A stretch of 64,000 bases of DNA, taken from NCBI GenBank assembly GCA_026988015.1, contig JALSMA010000017.1, positions 53,768 through 117,767 on the forward strand. The letters run 5' to 3'. This document shows positions 8,377 to 17,641 of the stretch, piece by piece. The first letter of the stretch is position 1. Every line of letters begins with the position of its first letter. The DNA comes from Desulfobulbaceae bacterium. GTDB lineage: Bacteria; Desulfobacterota; Desulfobulbia; Desulfobulbales; Desulfocapsaceae. The notes under the pieces were generated by a model that worked only from the letters and a program-made list of their open reading frames with translations, did not search any database and was not told where the DNA came from. The translations under genes and the position numbers were made by a program.

Positions 8377-8967
8377 TCAGAGAATGAGACGTTCATAATC
8401 TTCTCTGCTGTCAATATCAAAAACAACCCCTTCATCATCAACTTCTATGGTTTTGAGGTTGGCTGCGGAGTCCTTGAGGTGTTTTCTGGGCCCGGTGTCG
8501 CCTGAGAGGGCAAAAATCCTGTCAAACCAGGAGGCGGGGGTGATAACTGGATTGCCGCGTTGCCCTCTCCAGGAGGGAGCAATCCAGCGCAAAGGTTCTT
8601 TTTGAAAGGCGTGGACCAGTTTTTCTATGGTATCCACTTGTAACAGTGGCTGATCACCAAGAAGGAACATGGCACCGGCACATTGGTCAGGGATGGCTTT
8701 AAGTCCTGCCTGCAGCGAAGAAGAGTAGCCTTTTAAGGCGTCATGGTTTGTAATCACTATTGCCCTGCCCCTGTTTATCTGCTTCTGCAGTTTGTTGCTT
8801 TCTGGTCTGACGACAAGGATGAGGGGAGAGAGGGAGGTCGGTGCTGCCGTATCCAGCACATGCTGGAGGATGGGCTTGTTATTGAAAGGTAGCAGCAGTT
8901 TGTTCTGCCCCATGCGGAGCCCTTTTCCGGCGGCTAGAATGATACCCGGAATGGGTGGCGGTAGCAT
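8377..8967 (-). CDS. mocA: Molybdenum cofactor nucleotidyltransferase of the MocA type
   Basis: A 196-residue NTP-transferase fold protein. The nucleotide-binding signature GIILAAGKGLRMGQNKLLLP is near residue 8, the metal-binding GDQPLL near residue 104, and FDIDSREDYERL lies at the C-terminus. MocA adds CMP to molybdopterin for xanthine-oxidase-type enzymes, and the YgfJ/MocA branch accompanies selenium-dependent Mo-hydroxylases. It is the last gene of the ridA-ygeX-regulator-mocA operon, 4 bases after the regulator stop. The Mo-hydroxylases of the facing operon are the probable clients. MobA-like GTP use cannot be excluded from sequence. Confidence 0.88.
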   Translation of the reverse strand: MLPPPIPGIILAAGKGLRMGQNKLLLPFNNKPILQHVLDTAAPTSLSPLILVVRPESNKLQKQINRGRAIVITNHDALKGYSSSLQAGLKAIPDQCAGAMFLLGDQPLLQVDTIEKLVHAFQKEPLRWIAPSWRGQRGNPVITPASWFDRIFALSGDTGPRKHLKDSAANLKTIEVDDEGVVFDIDSREDYERLIL

Positions 8968-8971
8968 CGGT

Positions 8972-9655
8972 TCAGGAAACTTTTTTCAGGTAATTATAGA
9001 CGGTGCACTTGGTGACATCCATGAGCCCGGCTACTTCTTCAACAGCGCCCTTAAACTGGAAGACCCCATTGTTTTTCATGATCTCAATGAAGCGGGTTTT
9101 TTCCTCGATTGACATGGCAGCCGGCTGAGTACCGATGGCTTCCACTGCCTGTCCGAAAAGGGTTCTTACCGTGTCCACCGCTGTGTCTGCAAAGGTTTCC
9201 TTGGAAGGATAGATACCGCTTTCCAGGTCGTGGATAAAGGGTAGTAGAGCCTGGATGGCGTTGAAATACTGGGTGGTGTCAAGGTTGATGCAGAATGCCG
9301 CGACCGGGGTTCCACCACTGTCTTTTATAATGGTGGTGGTGGATTTGAGACATCTGCCATCAGCGGTGACCGACTTGTAGTTGTGTAGCTGTTCTCCTTG
9401 TTCCGAACCCTGCTCAAGGAGCTTCACCAGGAGGTTTGTGGCAGGAGCTCCTGGTTCCCGTCCGGTGACATCCCCTTTCATATAGACAAGGGATCTCAGG
9501 AGATCAGAAAGGTCATGGATGACCACCTCACAGTTTGGCCCGAAGAGGGTGTGTACTGCATCGGCAATTTGTCTCAGATTATGGAAAATCTGCTCTTTTT
9601 CAGCTGCGTCGCTCATGTGGTGGCTACTTTTTGTTCCGATGTTCTTCGCGGTCAT
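8972..9655 (-). CDS. YheO/DauR-type PAS and helix-turn-helix transcriptional regulator
   Basis: A 227-residue regulator. An N-terminal PAS-like sensor of the YheO family is seen (EVVIHDLSDLLRSLVYMKG near residue 45, DSGGTPVAAFCINLD near 115). A C-terminal DNA-binding helix-turn-helix ends AGLMDVTKCTVYNYLKKVS. The family includes DauR, which controls D-arginine use. The start ATG at 9653-9655 has GGAGAG four bases upstream and overlaps the end of ygeX by 32 bases, so it is translationally coupled. It is the only dedicated regulator visible in the purine region, hence a candidate controller of the divergent promoters at 11253-11616. Its ligand is unknown. Confidence 0.88.
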   Translation of the reverse strand: MTAKNIGTKSSHHMSDAAEKEQIFHNLRQIADAVHTLFGPNCEVVIHDLSDLLRSLVYMKGDVTGREPGAPATNLLVKLLEQGSEQGEQLHNYKSVTADGRCLKSTTTIIKDSGGTPVAAFCINLDTTQYFNAIQALLPFIHDLESGIYPSKETFADTAVDTVRTLFGQAVEAIGTQPAAMSIEEKTRFIEIMKNNGVFQFKGAVEEVAGLMDVTKCTVYNYLKKVS

Positions 9656-10862
9656 TATACTCTCCATACCATACTGCGTCACGAAACGCACGAGGGGAGG
9701 TGTTTCCCTCTGTGGAGACGAGGAGGACAATGGAGTCTTGGTTGAGATTGAGCTGTTTTCGCAGATCAGCGGCATTGCCACTTTCAGATTCCATAAGAAG
9801 GTGGAGCAGGCCAGTGGTTACGGCTCCGGATTCTCCGGAGATCACAACTTCATCTCCTTTCAAAGGTGTTGCCAGGACTCGCATGCCGGTGGCGGCAAGA
9901 TAATCGGGGCAGGATACGTAAGCTGTGGCGTAGTCACGAAGCAGTTCCCAACTGATGGTGTTTGGTTCGCCACAGGCCAGCCCGGCCATGAGGGTGTCCA
10001 GATCGCCGCTGACTTTGTGGGGTCTGCCATCGCCAATTCGGGCAGATTTGTAGATGCAGTTGGCTTTCTCCGGTTCAACAATGGTCACCATGGGCATCTT
10101 CTCACCAAGACTTGAGGCCAGGTAACCAAGCACGCCACCTGCAAAAGAACCTACACCCGCTTGAAGGAAGACATGGGTCGGGGATTTGCTGCCCTGCTGT
10201 GCCATCTGTTCCAGGGCTTCAACGGCAAGGGTCGCATACCCTTGCATAATCCAGGTGGGGATATCTTCATAGCCGCTCCACGCCGTATCCTGAACAATGA
10301 CCCAACCATTCTCCTGTGCCTTCTGTTCGGAGAGTCGTACGGCATCGTCATAGTTGAGGTCGGTGATGAAGGCTTCAGCCGCAAGGGCCTGAATGTTTTT
10401 CAGTCGTATAGGGTCAGAGCCTTTGGGCATGTAGACGACGGCTTTCTGCTTTAGCTGCCTGGCTGCCCAGGCAACTGCGCGACCATGGTTACCATCTGTT
10501 GCTGTGGTAAAAGTGATGTTTCCAAGCTTCTTCCTGTTTTCTTCGGAGCGTAGTTCATCATAGGATATTTCCGAGATATCTCTGTCAAGTTTTTCTGCAA
10601 GGTAGCGGCCAATGGCGTAGGAGGCGCCAAGAACCTTAAAGGCGTTTAGATTAAAGCGGGAGGACTCGTCTTTAATAAAAAGCTTCCCGATCCCGAGATA
10701 TTCGGCAAGCCGAGGCAGGGCTACCAGAGGGGAGGCTTGATATTCCTCAAAGCCTTTGTGATAGGCACGGGCCTTTTCAGCCTCGTCAGTTGAGAGTATT
10801 GCGAGGTCTGCGCCACAGCCCGGCTTTTTGATATCATGATTAAATATAAAGTCTATGGACAT
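9624..10862 (-). CDS. ygeX: 2,3-Diaminopropionate ammonia-lyase
   Basis: PLP enzyme (fold type II) that turns 2,3-diaminopropionate into pyruvate and two ammonia. The 412-residue protein matches YgeX/DpaL: the PLP lysine lies in FNLNAFKVLGASYAIG (about residues 70-85), TDGNHGRAVAW near 121 is the phosphate/substrate loop, QDTAWSGYEDIPTWI near 201 is typical of the family, and SGESGAVTTG is near the C-terminus. ATG at 10860-10862 has a TAGGAGAG ribosome site. It follows ridA and overlaps the regulator gene. In E. coli and gut bacteria this gene sits with ygeW, ygeY, yqeA, hyuA, ssnA and ygfK, as here, in anaerobic purine-degradation clusters. Confidence 0.95.
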   Translation of the reverse strand: MSIDFIFNHDIKKPGCGADLAILSTDEAEKARAYHKGFEEYQASPLVALPRLAEYLGIGKLFIKDESSRFNLNAFKVLGASYAIGRYLAEKLDRDISEISYDELRSEENRKKLGNITFTTATDGNHGRAVAWAARQLKQKAVVYMPKGSDPIRLKNIQALAAEAFITDLNYDDAVRLSEQKAQENGWVIVQDTAWSGYEDIPTWIMQGYATLAVEALEQMAQQGSKSPTHVFLQAGVGSFAGGVLGYLASSLGEKMPMVTIVEPEKANCIYKSARIGDGRPHKVSGDLDTLMAGLACGEPNTISWELLRDYATAYVSCPDYLAATGMRVLATPLKGDEVVISGESGAVTTGLLHLLMESESGNAADLRKQLNLNQDSIVLLVSTEGNTSPRAFRDAVWYGEYNDREEHRNKK

Positions 10863-10874
10863 AAAGCATCTCTC

Positions 10875-11252
10875 CTAAGCAGCGGCAATGGCATCGATCT
10901 CAACCTTGGCGCCAAGGGGCAAAGCTGCAACCTGGACTGTGGCCCGGGCCGGAAAATCACTCGTGAAAAAGCTCGCGTATACTTCGTTCACTGCAGCAAA
11001 ATCACCAAGATCTGTTACAAAAATCCCACAGCGGAGAACCTTTTCCATGGACGAGCCCGCCTCTTCAAGGATCGCTTTGATGTTTTTCATGCTCTGTTCA
11101 GTCTGCCGACTTACGTCATTTTCCACCTCTTTTGTCTCAGGGTTAAGGGGGAGCTGGCCGGAGATATAAATGGTGTCACCATATTTTACTGCCTGCGAGT
11201 AAGGGCCGATGGCTGCCGGGGCATTGCGGGTGCTGATAATTTTTTTGGACAT
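10875..11252 (-). CDS. ridA: RidA-type enamine/imine deaminase
   Basis: A 125-residue YjgF/RidA protein. Family features are PAAIGPYSQAVKYGD near the start, ISGQLPLNP, and a C-terminal FPARATVQVAALPLGAKVEIDAIA containing the conserved arginine. RidA hydrolyses reactive 2-aminoacrylate made by PLP lyases. YgeX and serine dehydratase type reactions make such enamines, so its place directly upstream of ygeX makes sense. The start is ATG at 11250-11252 with CAGGAG upstream; a longer open frame exists but adds no family sequence and covers the promoter. Confidence 0.93.
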   Translation of the reverse strand: MSKKIISTRNAPAAIGPYSQAVKYGDTIYISGQLPLNPETKEVENDVSRQTEQSMKNIKAILEEAGSSMEKVLRCGIFVTDLGDFAAVNEVYASFFTSDFPARATVQVAALPLGAKVEIDAIAAA

Positions 11253-11294
11253 AATTGATCTCCTGCCTGTAATAGGATTAGTAATATTTCCTTT

Positions 11295-11323
11295 TTTATA
11301 ATTTTTTAAACCTGCCCTGACAA
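11295..11323 (-). promoter_or_regulatory. Predicted promoter of the ridA-ygeX-regulator-mocA operon
   Basis: The minus strand has TTGTCA (11318-11323) and TATAAA (11295-11300) with a 17-base spacer, about 43 bases upstream of the ridA ATG. This is a good sigma-70-type match. It lies in the divergent region 11253-11616, which holds no gene. Confidence 0.65.
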
Positions 11324-11459
11324 GAAAAAAATGTTTAGGAGAGTTTTTTTGTCGGAAAGAATATTGGATCTTGACGTGGAAGCCTAGGGATGGCATGAGT
11401 TTGTGTTGTAGGGTGATTTCTTTTGGGACTGCTTATGTTGTCTTGTGTTCAAAAGAGAG

Positions 11460-11517
11460 TTGACATAAAATTATACTTTTTGTAAAAAACTGTATATTGA
11501 ATGAAAATTTATATACA
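11460..11517 (+). promoter_or_regulatory. Predicted promoter and inverted-repeat operator for the ygeY operon
   Basis: TTGACA (11460-11465) is followed after 17 bases by TAAAAA (11483-11488), a 4/6 match to a -10 box. Directly downstream an inverted repeat TGTATAT (11491-11497) and ATATACA (11511-11517), with a 13-base spacer, would cover the start site. This suggests repression. The rest of 11253-11616 is A/T-rich without other clear signals. Confidence 0.5.
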
Positions 11518-11616
11518 ATTTATGACGCCACCACGATATCAGCCGCCACGGTTTCACTGAGGCAGTGATCGCTGCGGGAGCTGTTGCGTATAAACATGGG
11601 AGTGAGATTACAGAAA

Positions 11617-12825
11617 ATGGCCACACTTGATTTTGACAGGATAAACGAACTTGCCCAGAAATATGAACCGGAAATGACCAGATTTCTTCGTGATATGGTC
11701 GCCATTCCCAGTGAAAGCTGCAATGAGGCAAAAGTTGTACTCCGTATTAAAGAGGAGATGGAGAAGGTGGGTTTTGACAAGGTTGAAATCGACCCCATGG
11801 GCAACGTGCTTGGTTATCTCGGGTCCGGGTCCCGACTCATCGCCTTTGATGCCCATATTGACACCGTGGGTGTTGGTGTTGCCGGGAATTGGGATTTTGA
11901 TCCTTACGAAGGGTATGAAGATGATGAGTGTATTGGCGGCCGAGGAACTTCAGATCAGGAAGGGGGCATGGCTTCCATGGTCTATGCCGGAAAAATTATC
12001 AAAGATATGGATCTTGCAGATAACTATACAGTAGTCATGGTCGGGACTGTTCAGGAAGAAGACTGTGACGGCCTTTGCTGGCAGTACATTATAAAGGAGG
12101 TTGGCTTGAAACCTGAATTTGTGGTTTCCACTGAGCCCACCGATGGCGGCATTTATCGTGGCCAGCGTGGCCGCATGGAGATCCGGGTGGCTGTGGAAGG
12201 GGTGTCTTCCCATGGTTCAGCTCCTGAACGTGGAGATAATGCCATCTTTAAAATGGCCGCAATCCTTCAGGAACTCGAAGTGCTGCACACGGAACTGCAG
12301 GATGATGATTTTCTCGGTAAGGGTTCCCTGACTGTTTCCCAGATATTCTATACCTCCCCTTCCCGTTGTGCTGTGGCCGACGGTTGTGCTATTTCCATCG
12401 ATCGGCGTCTCACTGCTGGTGAGGATGCGGAACTTGCCCTGTCCCAGATTGCTGAGCTCCCTGCAGCAAAGGCGGCTGGTGCCAAGGTGACCATGTATAA
12501 ATATGATACGCCGGCATATACCGGGCTGGTGTACCCCACTGAATGTTATTTCCCTTCATGGGTTGTGGCTGAAGACCATCCTGCTGTTCAGGCAACAGCC
12601 AGTGCCTATTCCTCACTTTTTAAAAGTGCACCGCATATCGACAAGTGGACCTTTTCCACCAACGGTGTAGCCATCACCGGGATGCACGATATTCCAACAG
12701 TTGGTTTTGGTCCTGGCAAGGAAGCTGAGGCGCATGCGCCAAATGAGAAGACCTGGAAGGCAGATCTTGTCCGTTGTGCCGCGCTTTATGCAGCGTTGCC
12801 CACTGTTTATGTAGAGCAGAGCTAA
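11617..12825 (+). CDS. ygeY: YgeY-type M20-family metallohydrolase
   Basis: About 402 residues and strongly like E. coli YgeY ([34 protein letters not shown]). Metal ligands expected for M20 hydrolases are visible: [41 protein letters not shown] and the C-terminal [17 protein letters not shown]20 enzymes cleave amide or carbamoyl bonds, so a ring-opened purine intermediate is a reasonable but unproven substrate. The open frame extends upstream to TTG 11584 and ATG 11596; ATG 11617 was chosen because similarity begins soon after it. It is the first gene of the long plus-strand operon. Confidence 0.92.
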   Translation: MATLDFDRINELAQKYEPEMTRFLRDMVAIPSESCNEAKVVLRIKEEMEKVGFDKVEIDPMGNVLGYLGSGSRLIAFDAHIDTVGVGVAGNWDFDPYEGYEDDECIGGRGTSDQEGGMASMVYAGKIIKDMDLADNYTVVMVGTVQEEDCDGLCWQYIIKEVGLKPEFVVSTEPTDGGIYRGQRGRMEIRVAVEGVSSHGSAPERGDNAIFKMAAILQELEVLHTELQDDDFLGKGSLTVSQIFYTSPSRCAVADGCAISIDRRLTAGEDAELALSQIAELPAAKAAGAKVTMYKYDTPAYTGLVYPTECYFPSWVVAEDHPAVQATASAYSSLFKSAPHIDKWTFSTNGVAITGMHDIPTVGFGPGKEAEAHAPNEKTWKADLVRCAALYAALPTVYVEQS

Positions 12826-12835
12826 GGCTCGGTTG

Positions 12836-13789
12836 ATGGCAGAGAAACAGCTGGCAGTCATAGCCATCGGTGGGAATTCACTGATTAAATACAGTGAAAA
12901 ACGCACCGTCGAAGATCAGTACATGGCCATCTGCGAGACCACTCATCGCCTGGTTGATCTTGTGGAACAGGGGTATCAGCTGGTGATAACCCATGGCAAT
13001 GGGCCACAGGTTGGTTTCATCATGCTGCGCTCCGAGATAGCCCGAGAGCAGGTGGGACTGCATATCGTGCCATTAAGTTCCTGTGTGGCTGACACCCAGG
13101 GAGCCATCGGTCTTCAGATTCAGCAGGCGCTGGGTGATGAATTGCAAAGGCGTGGCCTGGATGGCAGGGCTGTAACCGTGGTTACCCAGGTTGAGGTAAG
13201 TCCCACTGATCCAGGTTTTGTCGTTCCGGATAAGCCCATTGGTGAGTTTTATCGGAAAGAGCAGCTGGAGAAGCTTAAGGAACAGCATCCTGAGTGGATA
13301 CTTATGGAAGATTCCAACCGCGGTTACCGGCGAGTGGTAGCCTCCCCTGTTCCTTTGAATATTGTAGAGGAGAGCGCGGTTGTGGCTCTTCTTGAAAATG
13401 GTTTTCATGTGGTTACGGCCGGGGGTGGCGGAGTGCCGGTGGTTCGTAGTGATATCGGCCTGACCAGCGTGGACGCTGTTATTGATAAAGACAAAACAGC
13501 ATCCTTGCTTGCTACAAATCTTGGTGCGCCTCTGCTGGTCATATCCACGGCTGTTGCACAGGTTATGCTGAATTTCGGCACTGTGAAGGAAGAAAAATTA
13601 GGTCAGGTTCGGGTGGCTGAAATGGAGAAGTATTTCCATGAAGGGCATTTTGCACCCGGTTCCATGGCTCCTAAAATTGAGGCTGCCATCCAGTTTATCA
13701 GGAATGGTGGTGAAAAGGTAATTATCACAAATCCCGAAAATATAGGCGAAGCCATTCGCCGGGGAAAAGGGACTCAGATCGTCCCTTAA
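12836..13789 (+). CDS. yqeA: Carbamate kinase
   Basis: Makes ATP from carbamoyl phosphate and ADP, releasing carbamate (CO2 and ammonia). The 317-residue protein has the amino-acid-kinase features IAIGGNSL near the start, VITHGNGPQVGF, VVTAGGGGVPVV and VDAVIDKDKTASLLA, and a C-terminal HFAPGSMAPKIEAA. The start is ATG 12836 (TTG 12833 is immediately before it). It lies 10 bases after ygeY and 20 before ygeW. In this setting it probably uses carbamoyl phosphate made by the YgeW carbamoyltransferase, giving substrate-level ATP from purine carbon. Confidence 0.95.
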   Translation: MAEKQLAVIAIGGNSLIKYSEKRTVEDQYMAICETTHRLVDLVEQGYQLVITHGNGPQVGFIMLRSEIAREQVGLHIVPLSSCVADTQGAIGLQIQQALGDELQRRGLDGRAVTVVTQVEVSPTDPGFVVPDKPIGEFYRKEQLEKLKEQHPEWILMEDSNRGYRRVVASPVPLNIVEESAVVALLENGFHVVTAGGGGVPVVRSDIGLTSVDAVIDKDKTASLLATNLGAPLLVISTAVAQVMLNFGTVKEEKLGQVRVAEMEKYFHEGHFAPGSMAPKIEAAIQFIRNGGEKVIITNPENIGEAIRRGKGTQIVP

Positions 13790-13809
13790 CTGTTATCTGG
13801 AGATAAAAA

Positions 13810-15006
13810 ATGGACAAACTTGGAATTGAAGAATTAATCAGGGAACTTTCAACACTGGATTACCAGAATATGCACAGGAGCGATTTCCTCCTGACCTGGG
13901 AGAAATCCATCGATGAAATCAGTGCAACGTTTACCGTGGCAGAGATTCTGCGGGGGATGAGAGAGCAGAATATATCCAGCCGGATCTTTGATTCCGGTCT
14001 GGGAGTGTCTCTGTTTCGCGATAACTCTACCCGGACCCGCTTCAGCTTCACCAGTGCCTGTAATCTGCTGGGGCTTGAAGTTCAGGATCTTGATGAAGGA
14101 AAGTCACAGATTGCCCATGGCGAGACTGTACGAGAAACCGCAAATATGATTTCCTTCATGGCCGACGTTATTGGTATTCGGGATGACATGTATATCGGTA
14201 AAGGGAATACTTATATGCGCAATGTGGCCGATTCCGTCCAGGCAGGATATGAGGAAGGGGTACTGGAACAGCGCCCTACCCTTGTCAACCTGCAGTGCGA
14301 TATTGATCACCCCACCCAGTCCATGTCTGATATGCTCCATATAATTAAACATTTTGGCGGCATTGAAAATCTCGCAGGCAAAAAGATTGCCATGACCTGG
14401 GCCTACTCACCTTCATACGGAAAACCCCTTTCTGTTCCCCAGGGAGTTATTGGTCTGATGACCCGTTTCGGGATGGACGTGGTTCTCGCTCATCCTGAAG
14501 GGTATGAGGTGATGCCAGAGGTTGAGGAGGTGGCAGCACGTCAGGCAGCCGAGTCCGGCGGCCGTTTCACAAAGTCTAATTCCATGGAGGAGGCTTTTGT
14601 CGGAGCTGATATTGTGTATCCAAAGTCATGGGCACCTTTTGCAGCGATGGAAAAACGTACCGAACTTTATGGAAAGGGAGACATGGGTGGCATTAAATCT
14701 CTTGAGCAGGAGTTGCTGAGTCAGAATAAAAAGCATATGGACTGGACCTGTACCGAAGAGCGTATGGCCACCACCCATAACGGTTCTGCTCTGTACATGC
14801 ACTGTCTTCCTGCAGATATCAGCGGTGTTTCCTGCGAGCATGGTGAAGTTGAGGCATCGGTTTTTGATCGTTACCGGGTTCCCCAGTACAAAGAGGCAAG
14901 CTATAAACCCTATATTATTGCGGCAATGATGTTCCTGGCAAAACAGAAAAACGCGGCAGATGCTCTGCAGCGTCTTCTGGAAAGGGGAACTCCTCGGGCA
15001 TTTTAA
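13810..15006 (+). CDS. ygeW: Knotted carbamoyltransferase YgeW
   Basis: A 398-residue member of the aspartate/ornithine carbamoyltransferase superfamily. The carbamoyl-phosphate loop SLFRDNSTRTRFSF is near residue 67, DHPTQSMSDMLH near 166 replaces the usual HPxQ-type motif, and the carboxyl end has HCLPADISGVSC. The YgeW branch has a deep knot and no firmly established substrate. Here it would run in the catabolic direction, phosphorolysing a ureido intermediate to carbamoyl phosphate for the adjacent carbamate kinase. A GGAGAT ribosome site precedes the ATG. Confidence 0.94.
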   Translation: MDKLGIEELIRELSTLDYQNMHRSDFLLTWEKSIDEISATFTVAEILRGMREQNISSRIFDSGLGVSLFRDNSTRTRFSFTSACNLLGLEVQDLDEGKSQIAHGETVRETANMISFMADVIGIRDDMYIGKGNTYMRNVADSVQAGYEEGVLEQRPTLVNLQCDIDHPTQSMSDMLHIIKHFGGIENLAGKKIAMTWAYSPSYGKPLSVPQGVIGLMTRFGMDVVLAHPEGYEVMPEVEEVAARQAAESGGRFTKSNSMEEAFVGADIVYPKSWAPFAAMEKRTELYGKGDMGGIKSLEQELLSQNKKHMDWTCTEERMATTHNGSALYMHCLPADISGVSCEHGEVEASVFDRYRVPQYKEASYKPYIIAAMMFLAKQKNAADALQRLLERGTPRAF

Positions 15007-15037
15007 TTTTTTTCAGGCTAACCGGGTACGGGGGGAT

Positions 15038-17599
15038 ATGATGATTGAGCTGATACTCAATGGTAAGCTGCAGCAGTTTTCAGGTGATGAGGGCATGTCT
15101 CTGCTCTCATGGTTACGCAACGATCAAAATCTGACTGCTGCCAAGGACGGCTGTTCCGGGCAGGCTGCCTGTGGAGCGTGTTTGGTGGAGGTGGATGAAA
15201 AGGCGGTTCTTGCCTGTGCTACTCCCATGAAAAAAGTAGCGGGGAAGAAGGTTGTTACCCTGGAAGGTCTTCCCGAATCTCTTGCCCAGACTCTGGGTCG
15301 GGCCTTTGTTGCCAAAGGTGCGGTGCAGTGCGGTTTCTGTACTCCGGGCTTTCTAACACGAGCCAAGATTCTTCTTCAGGCCAATCAGAGTCCCACTAGG
15401 GCGGAGGTTGAAAAGGCACTGCGTTTTAATCTCTGTCGCTGTACCGGCTATGTGAAAATAGTCGATGCGGTTCTTGAGGCTGCAGCTGCCCTACGCGGCA
15501 AGACCGAGATTCCCTTCGATAAAAAAGCCACCATTGCAGTTTCCAGCCCTAAGTTCAAGGCTGTTGATCGCGCCCTTGGCCGCAAACCTTTTGTGGATGA
15601 TATCCGTATTGAGGGTATGCTCCATGGGGCCCTCAAGTTTTCAGATCATCCTCGTGCCCGAATCCTTTCCATTGATGTGAGTGCAGCAGAGAAGATGACT
15701 GGAGTCAGACGGGTGTTGCTGGCTTCGGATATTCCCGGCCAACGAAACTCCGGGCTCATTATTGAAGACTGGCCTCTGATGATTGAGGAGGGTGAGATTA
15801 CCCGCTACATTGGAGACGTTCTGGCTTCAGTTGTTGCAGAAACAGAGGCTCAGGCCAGGGCTGCCGTAGAGGCAATTACTGTGGAATATGAGGTACTCGA
15901 AGCACTCACTGATATGACCCGGGCCCTGGAAAGTGACATCAAGGTCCATGAACAGGGTAACCTTCTCGGGGAGAAGATCATCAGACGAGGGGATGTGGAG
16001 ACACTGCTTGCCGGTTCCGCCTTCATCGCCAGCGGCACATTCACTACTCCCGCAATTGACCATGGTTTCCTTGAGGTGGAGTGTTGTGTGGTTGTTCCAA
16101 CGGAGAGCGGTATTAAGGTGTTCTCCCAGAGTCAGGGACCTTACCGCGAACGTGATGAAATTGCCCATCAGCTAGGCTTGTCACAGGAACAGGTTGAAGT
16201 GGTGGTTGTTGACTGTGGTGGAGCCTTTGGTGGGAAGGAAGATATGACTGTACAGGGGCATGCGGCTCTGGCTTGTCATTACCTGAATATTCCCGTGAAG
16301 TATAAACTGACGCGGCCCCAGTCCATCCGTATGCACCCCAAGCGTCATCCAACCATTCTCAAATATGAGATAGGCTGCGATGAAAAGGGTATGCTGACTG
16401 CGCTTCATGCTCGGATTCTTGGAGATACCGGCGCCTATGCCTCAGTTGGCGGCCCGGTGATGGATCGTGCCGGAACCCATGCCTGCGGCGGGTACCACTT
16501 TGAGGCGGTTGATATTGAAGCCAGATCCGTGTACACCAATAATATCCCCTGCGGCGCCATGCGGGGATTTGGTGTTAATCAGGCCACTTTTGCCCTGGAG
16601 AGTCTCATTGATGAACTCTGTACCAAGGGTGAATTTGATCGCTGGCAGTTTCGTTATGATAATGCGCTGGATGTTGGGAAAATGCTTGCCCCAGGACAGG
16701 TTCTCACTGCCAGTGTGGGACTCAGAGAAACCCTGCTCAGTGTCAAAGATGCTTATGATAAAGCAGAGTATAAGGGCCTGGCCTGTGCCATAAAAAACTG
16801 TGGTGTCGGTAATGGTCTCACTGAGGAAAGCAAGGTCATCATCGAGGTTCATGAAGGTGGCAGGATAACTCTTCACCATGGCTGGACAGAGATGGGCCAG
16901 GGGGTTCATACCATTGCTCGCCAGGTTCTCTGTGAAGCCACAGGGATTACAGATATTGACCTGATTACGCCTTTTGTCAGTACGGCATCAGGCGCTGTGG
17001 GAGGGCCCACCACAGCCAGTCGTGGTACGTTGCTTCTGGGGCGCGCCATCATCGACGCCGCCGGAGAGCTGACGAAGGATTTAGAGAATAATTCCCTCGC
17101 AGAGCTGGCCGGTAAAACATATCGGGGAGAGTTTATCTGTGACTATACCGATGCGGATGGTAAACCAGGTGAAATCATCTCCCATATCTCTTACGGCTAC
17201 GCGACCAACCTTGCAATTCTTGATCGAGAGGGAAGGTTGGAAAAAATAATTGCCTCCCATGATGCCGGCAGGATTCTCAATCCCAATCTCTTTGAAGGTC
17301 AGATAGAAGGCGGCGTATCCATGGGTGTAGGTTATGCTCTTACGGAGAAGGTTCCTGTGAAGGATGGCAAACTCACCTCCGGGAAGTATCGCGCTCTTGG
17401 GATTCCCACGATTAATAATCTGCCGGAAATAGAGGTTGTCGGTGTGGAGTCCGATGATCCGGAAGGTCCATTTGGTGCCAAGGGCGTGGGGGAAATTGGT
17501 TGTATTGCCACCGCTCCTGCCATCGCAAACGCCTTTTGCGATTATGATGGGAAAAGGAGATTCGCCCTGCCACTGGACCCTGTTGCAAAGAAGACCTGA
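15038..17599 (+). CDS. Single-chain selenium-dependent xanthine dehydrogenase-like Mo-hydroxylase
   Basis: An 853-residue protein like Desulfovibrio aldehyde oxidoreductase and the putative Se-dependent xanthine dehydrogenase family. The N-terminal plant-type [2Fe-2S] domain (CSGQAACGACLVEVDEKAVLAC, residues about 39-62) is followed by the second [2Fe-2S] domain (VQCGFCTPGF and FNLCRCTGY, about 98-142). The Mo-binding domains show GGAFGGKEDMTVQGHAAL near 395 and the catalytic glutamate in AKGVGEIG near 820. No FAD domain is present, so electrons must leave to a partner, perhaps YgfK or a ferredoxin. The start is ATG 15038 behind GGGGGGAT; the longer frame overlaps ygeW. Its purine substrate is inferred from neighbours. 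Confidence 0.9.
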   Translation: MMIELILNGKLQQFSGDEGMSLLSWLRNDQNLTAAKDGCSGQAACGACLVEVDEKAVLACATPMKKVAGKKVVTLEGLPESLAQTLGRAFVAKGAVQCGFCTPGFLTRAKILLQANQSPTRAEVEKALRFNLCRCTGYVKIVDAVLEAAAALRGKTEIPFDKKATIAVSSPKFKAVDRALGRKPFVDDIRIEGMLHGALKFSDHPRARILSIDVSAAEKMTGVRRVLLASDIPGQRNSGLIIEDWPLMIEEGEITRYIGDVLASVVAETEAQARAAVEAITVEYEVLEALTDMTRALESDIKVHEQGNLLGEKIIRRGDVETLLAGSAFIASGTFTTPAIDHGFLEVECCVVVPTESGIKVFSQSQGPYRERDEIAHQLGLSQEQVEVVVVDCGGAFGGKEDMTVQGHAALACHYLNIPVKYKLTRPQSIRMHPKRHPTILKYEIGCDEKGMLTALHARILGDTGAYASVGGPVMDRAGTHACGGYHFEAVDIEARSVYTNNIPCGAMRGFGVNQATFALESLIDELCTKGEFDRWQFRYDNALDVGKMLAPGQVLTASVGLRETLLSVKDAYDKAEYKGLACAIKNCGVGNGLTEESKVIIEVHEGGRITLHHGWTEMGQGVHTIARQVLCEATGITDIDLITPFVSTASGAVGGPTTASRGTLLLGRAIIDAAGELTKDLENNSLAELAGKTYRGEFICDYTDADGKPGEIISHISYGYATNLAILDREGRLEKIIASHDAGRILNPNLFEGQIEGGVSMGVGYALTEKVPVKDGKLTSGKYRALGIPTINNLPEIEVVGVESDDPEGPFGAKGVGEIGCIATAPAIANAFCDYDGKRRFALPLDPVAKKT

Positions 17600-17641
17600 G
17601 GCTGTTTTTTATCCTGTAATGATACATTAAGGAGTATATCG

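Noticed and set aside
9656..9781. Longer regulator gene reaching 9781
   Set aside because: The added 42 residues are ygeX read in another frame; ATG 9655 has a good ribosome site.
14960..15037. Upstream start for the 853-aa Mo-hydroxylase within ygeW
   Set aside because: The extra residues are an out-of-frame reading of ygeW; ATG 15038 follows a purine-rich ribosome site and matches family N-termini.
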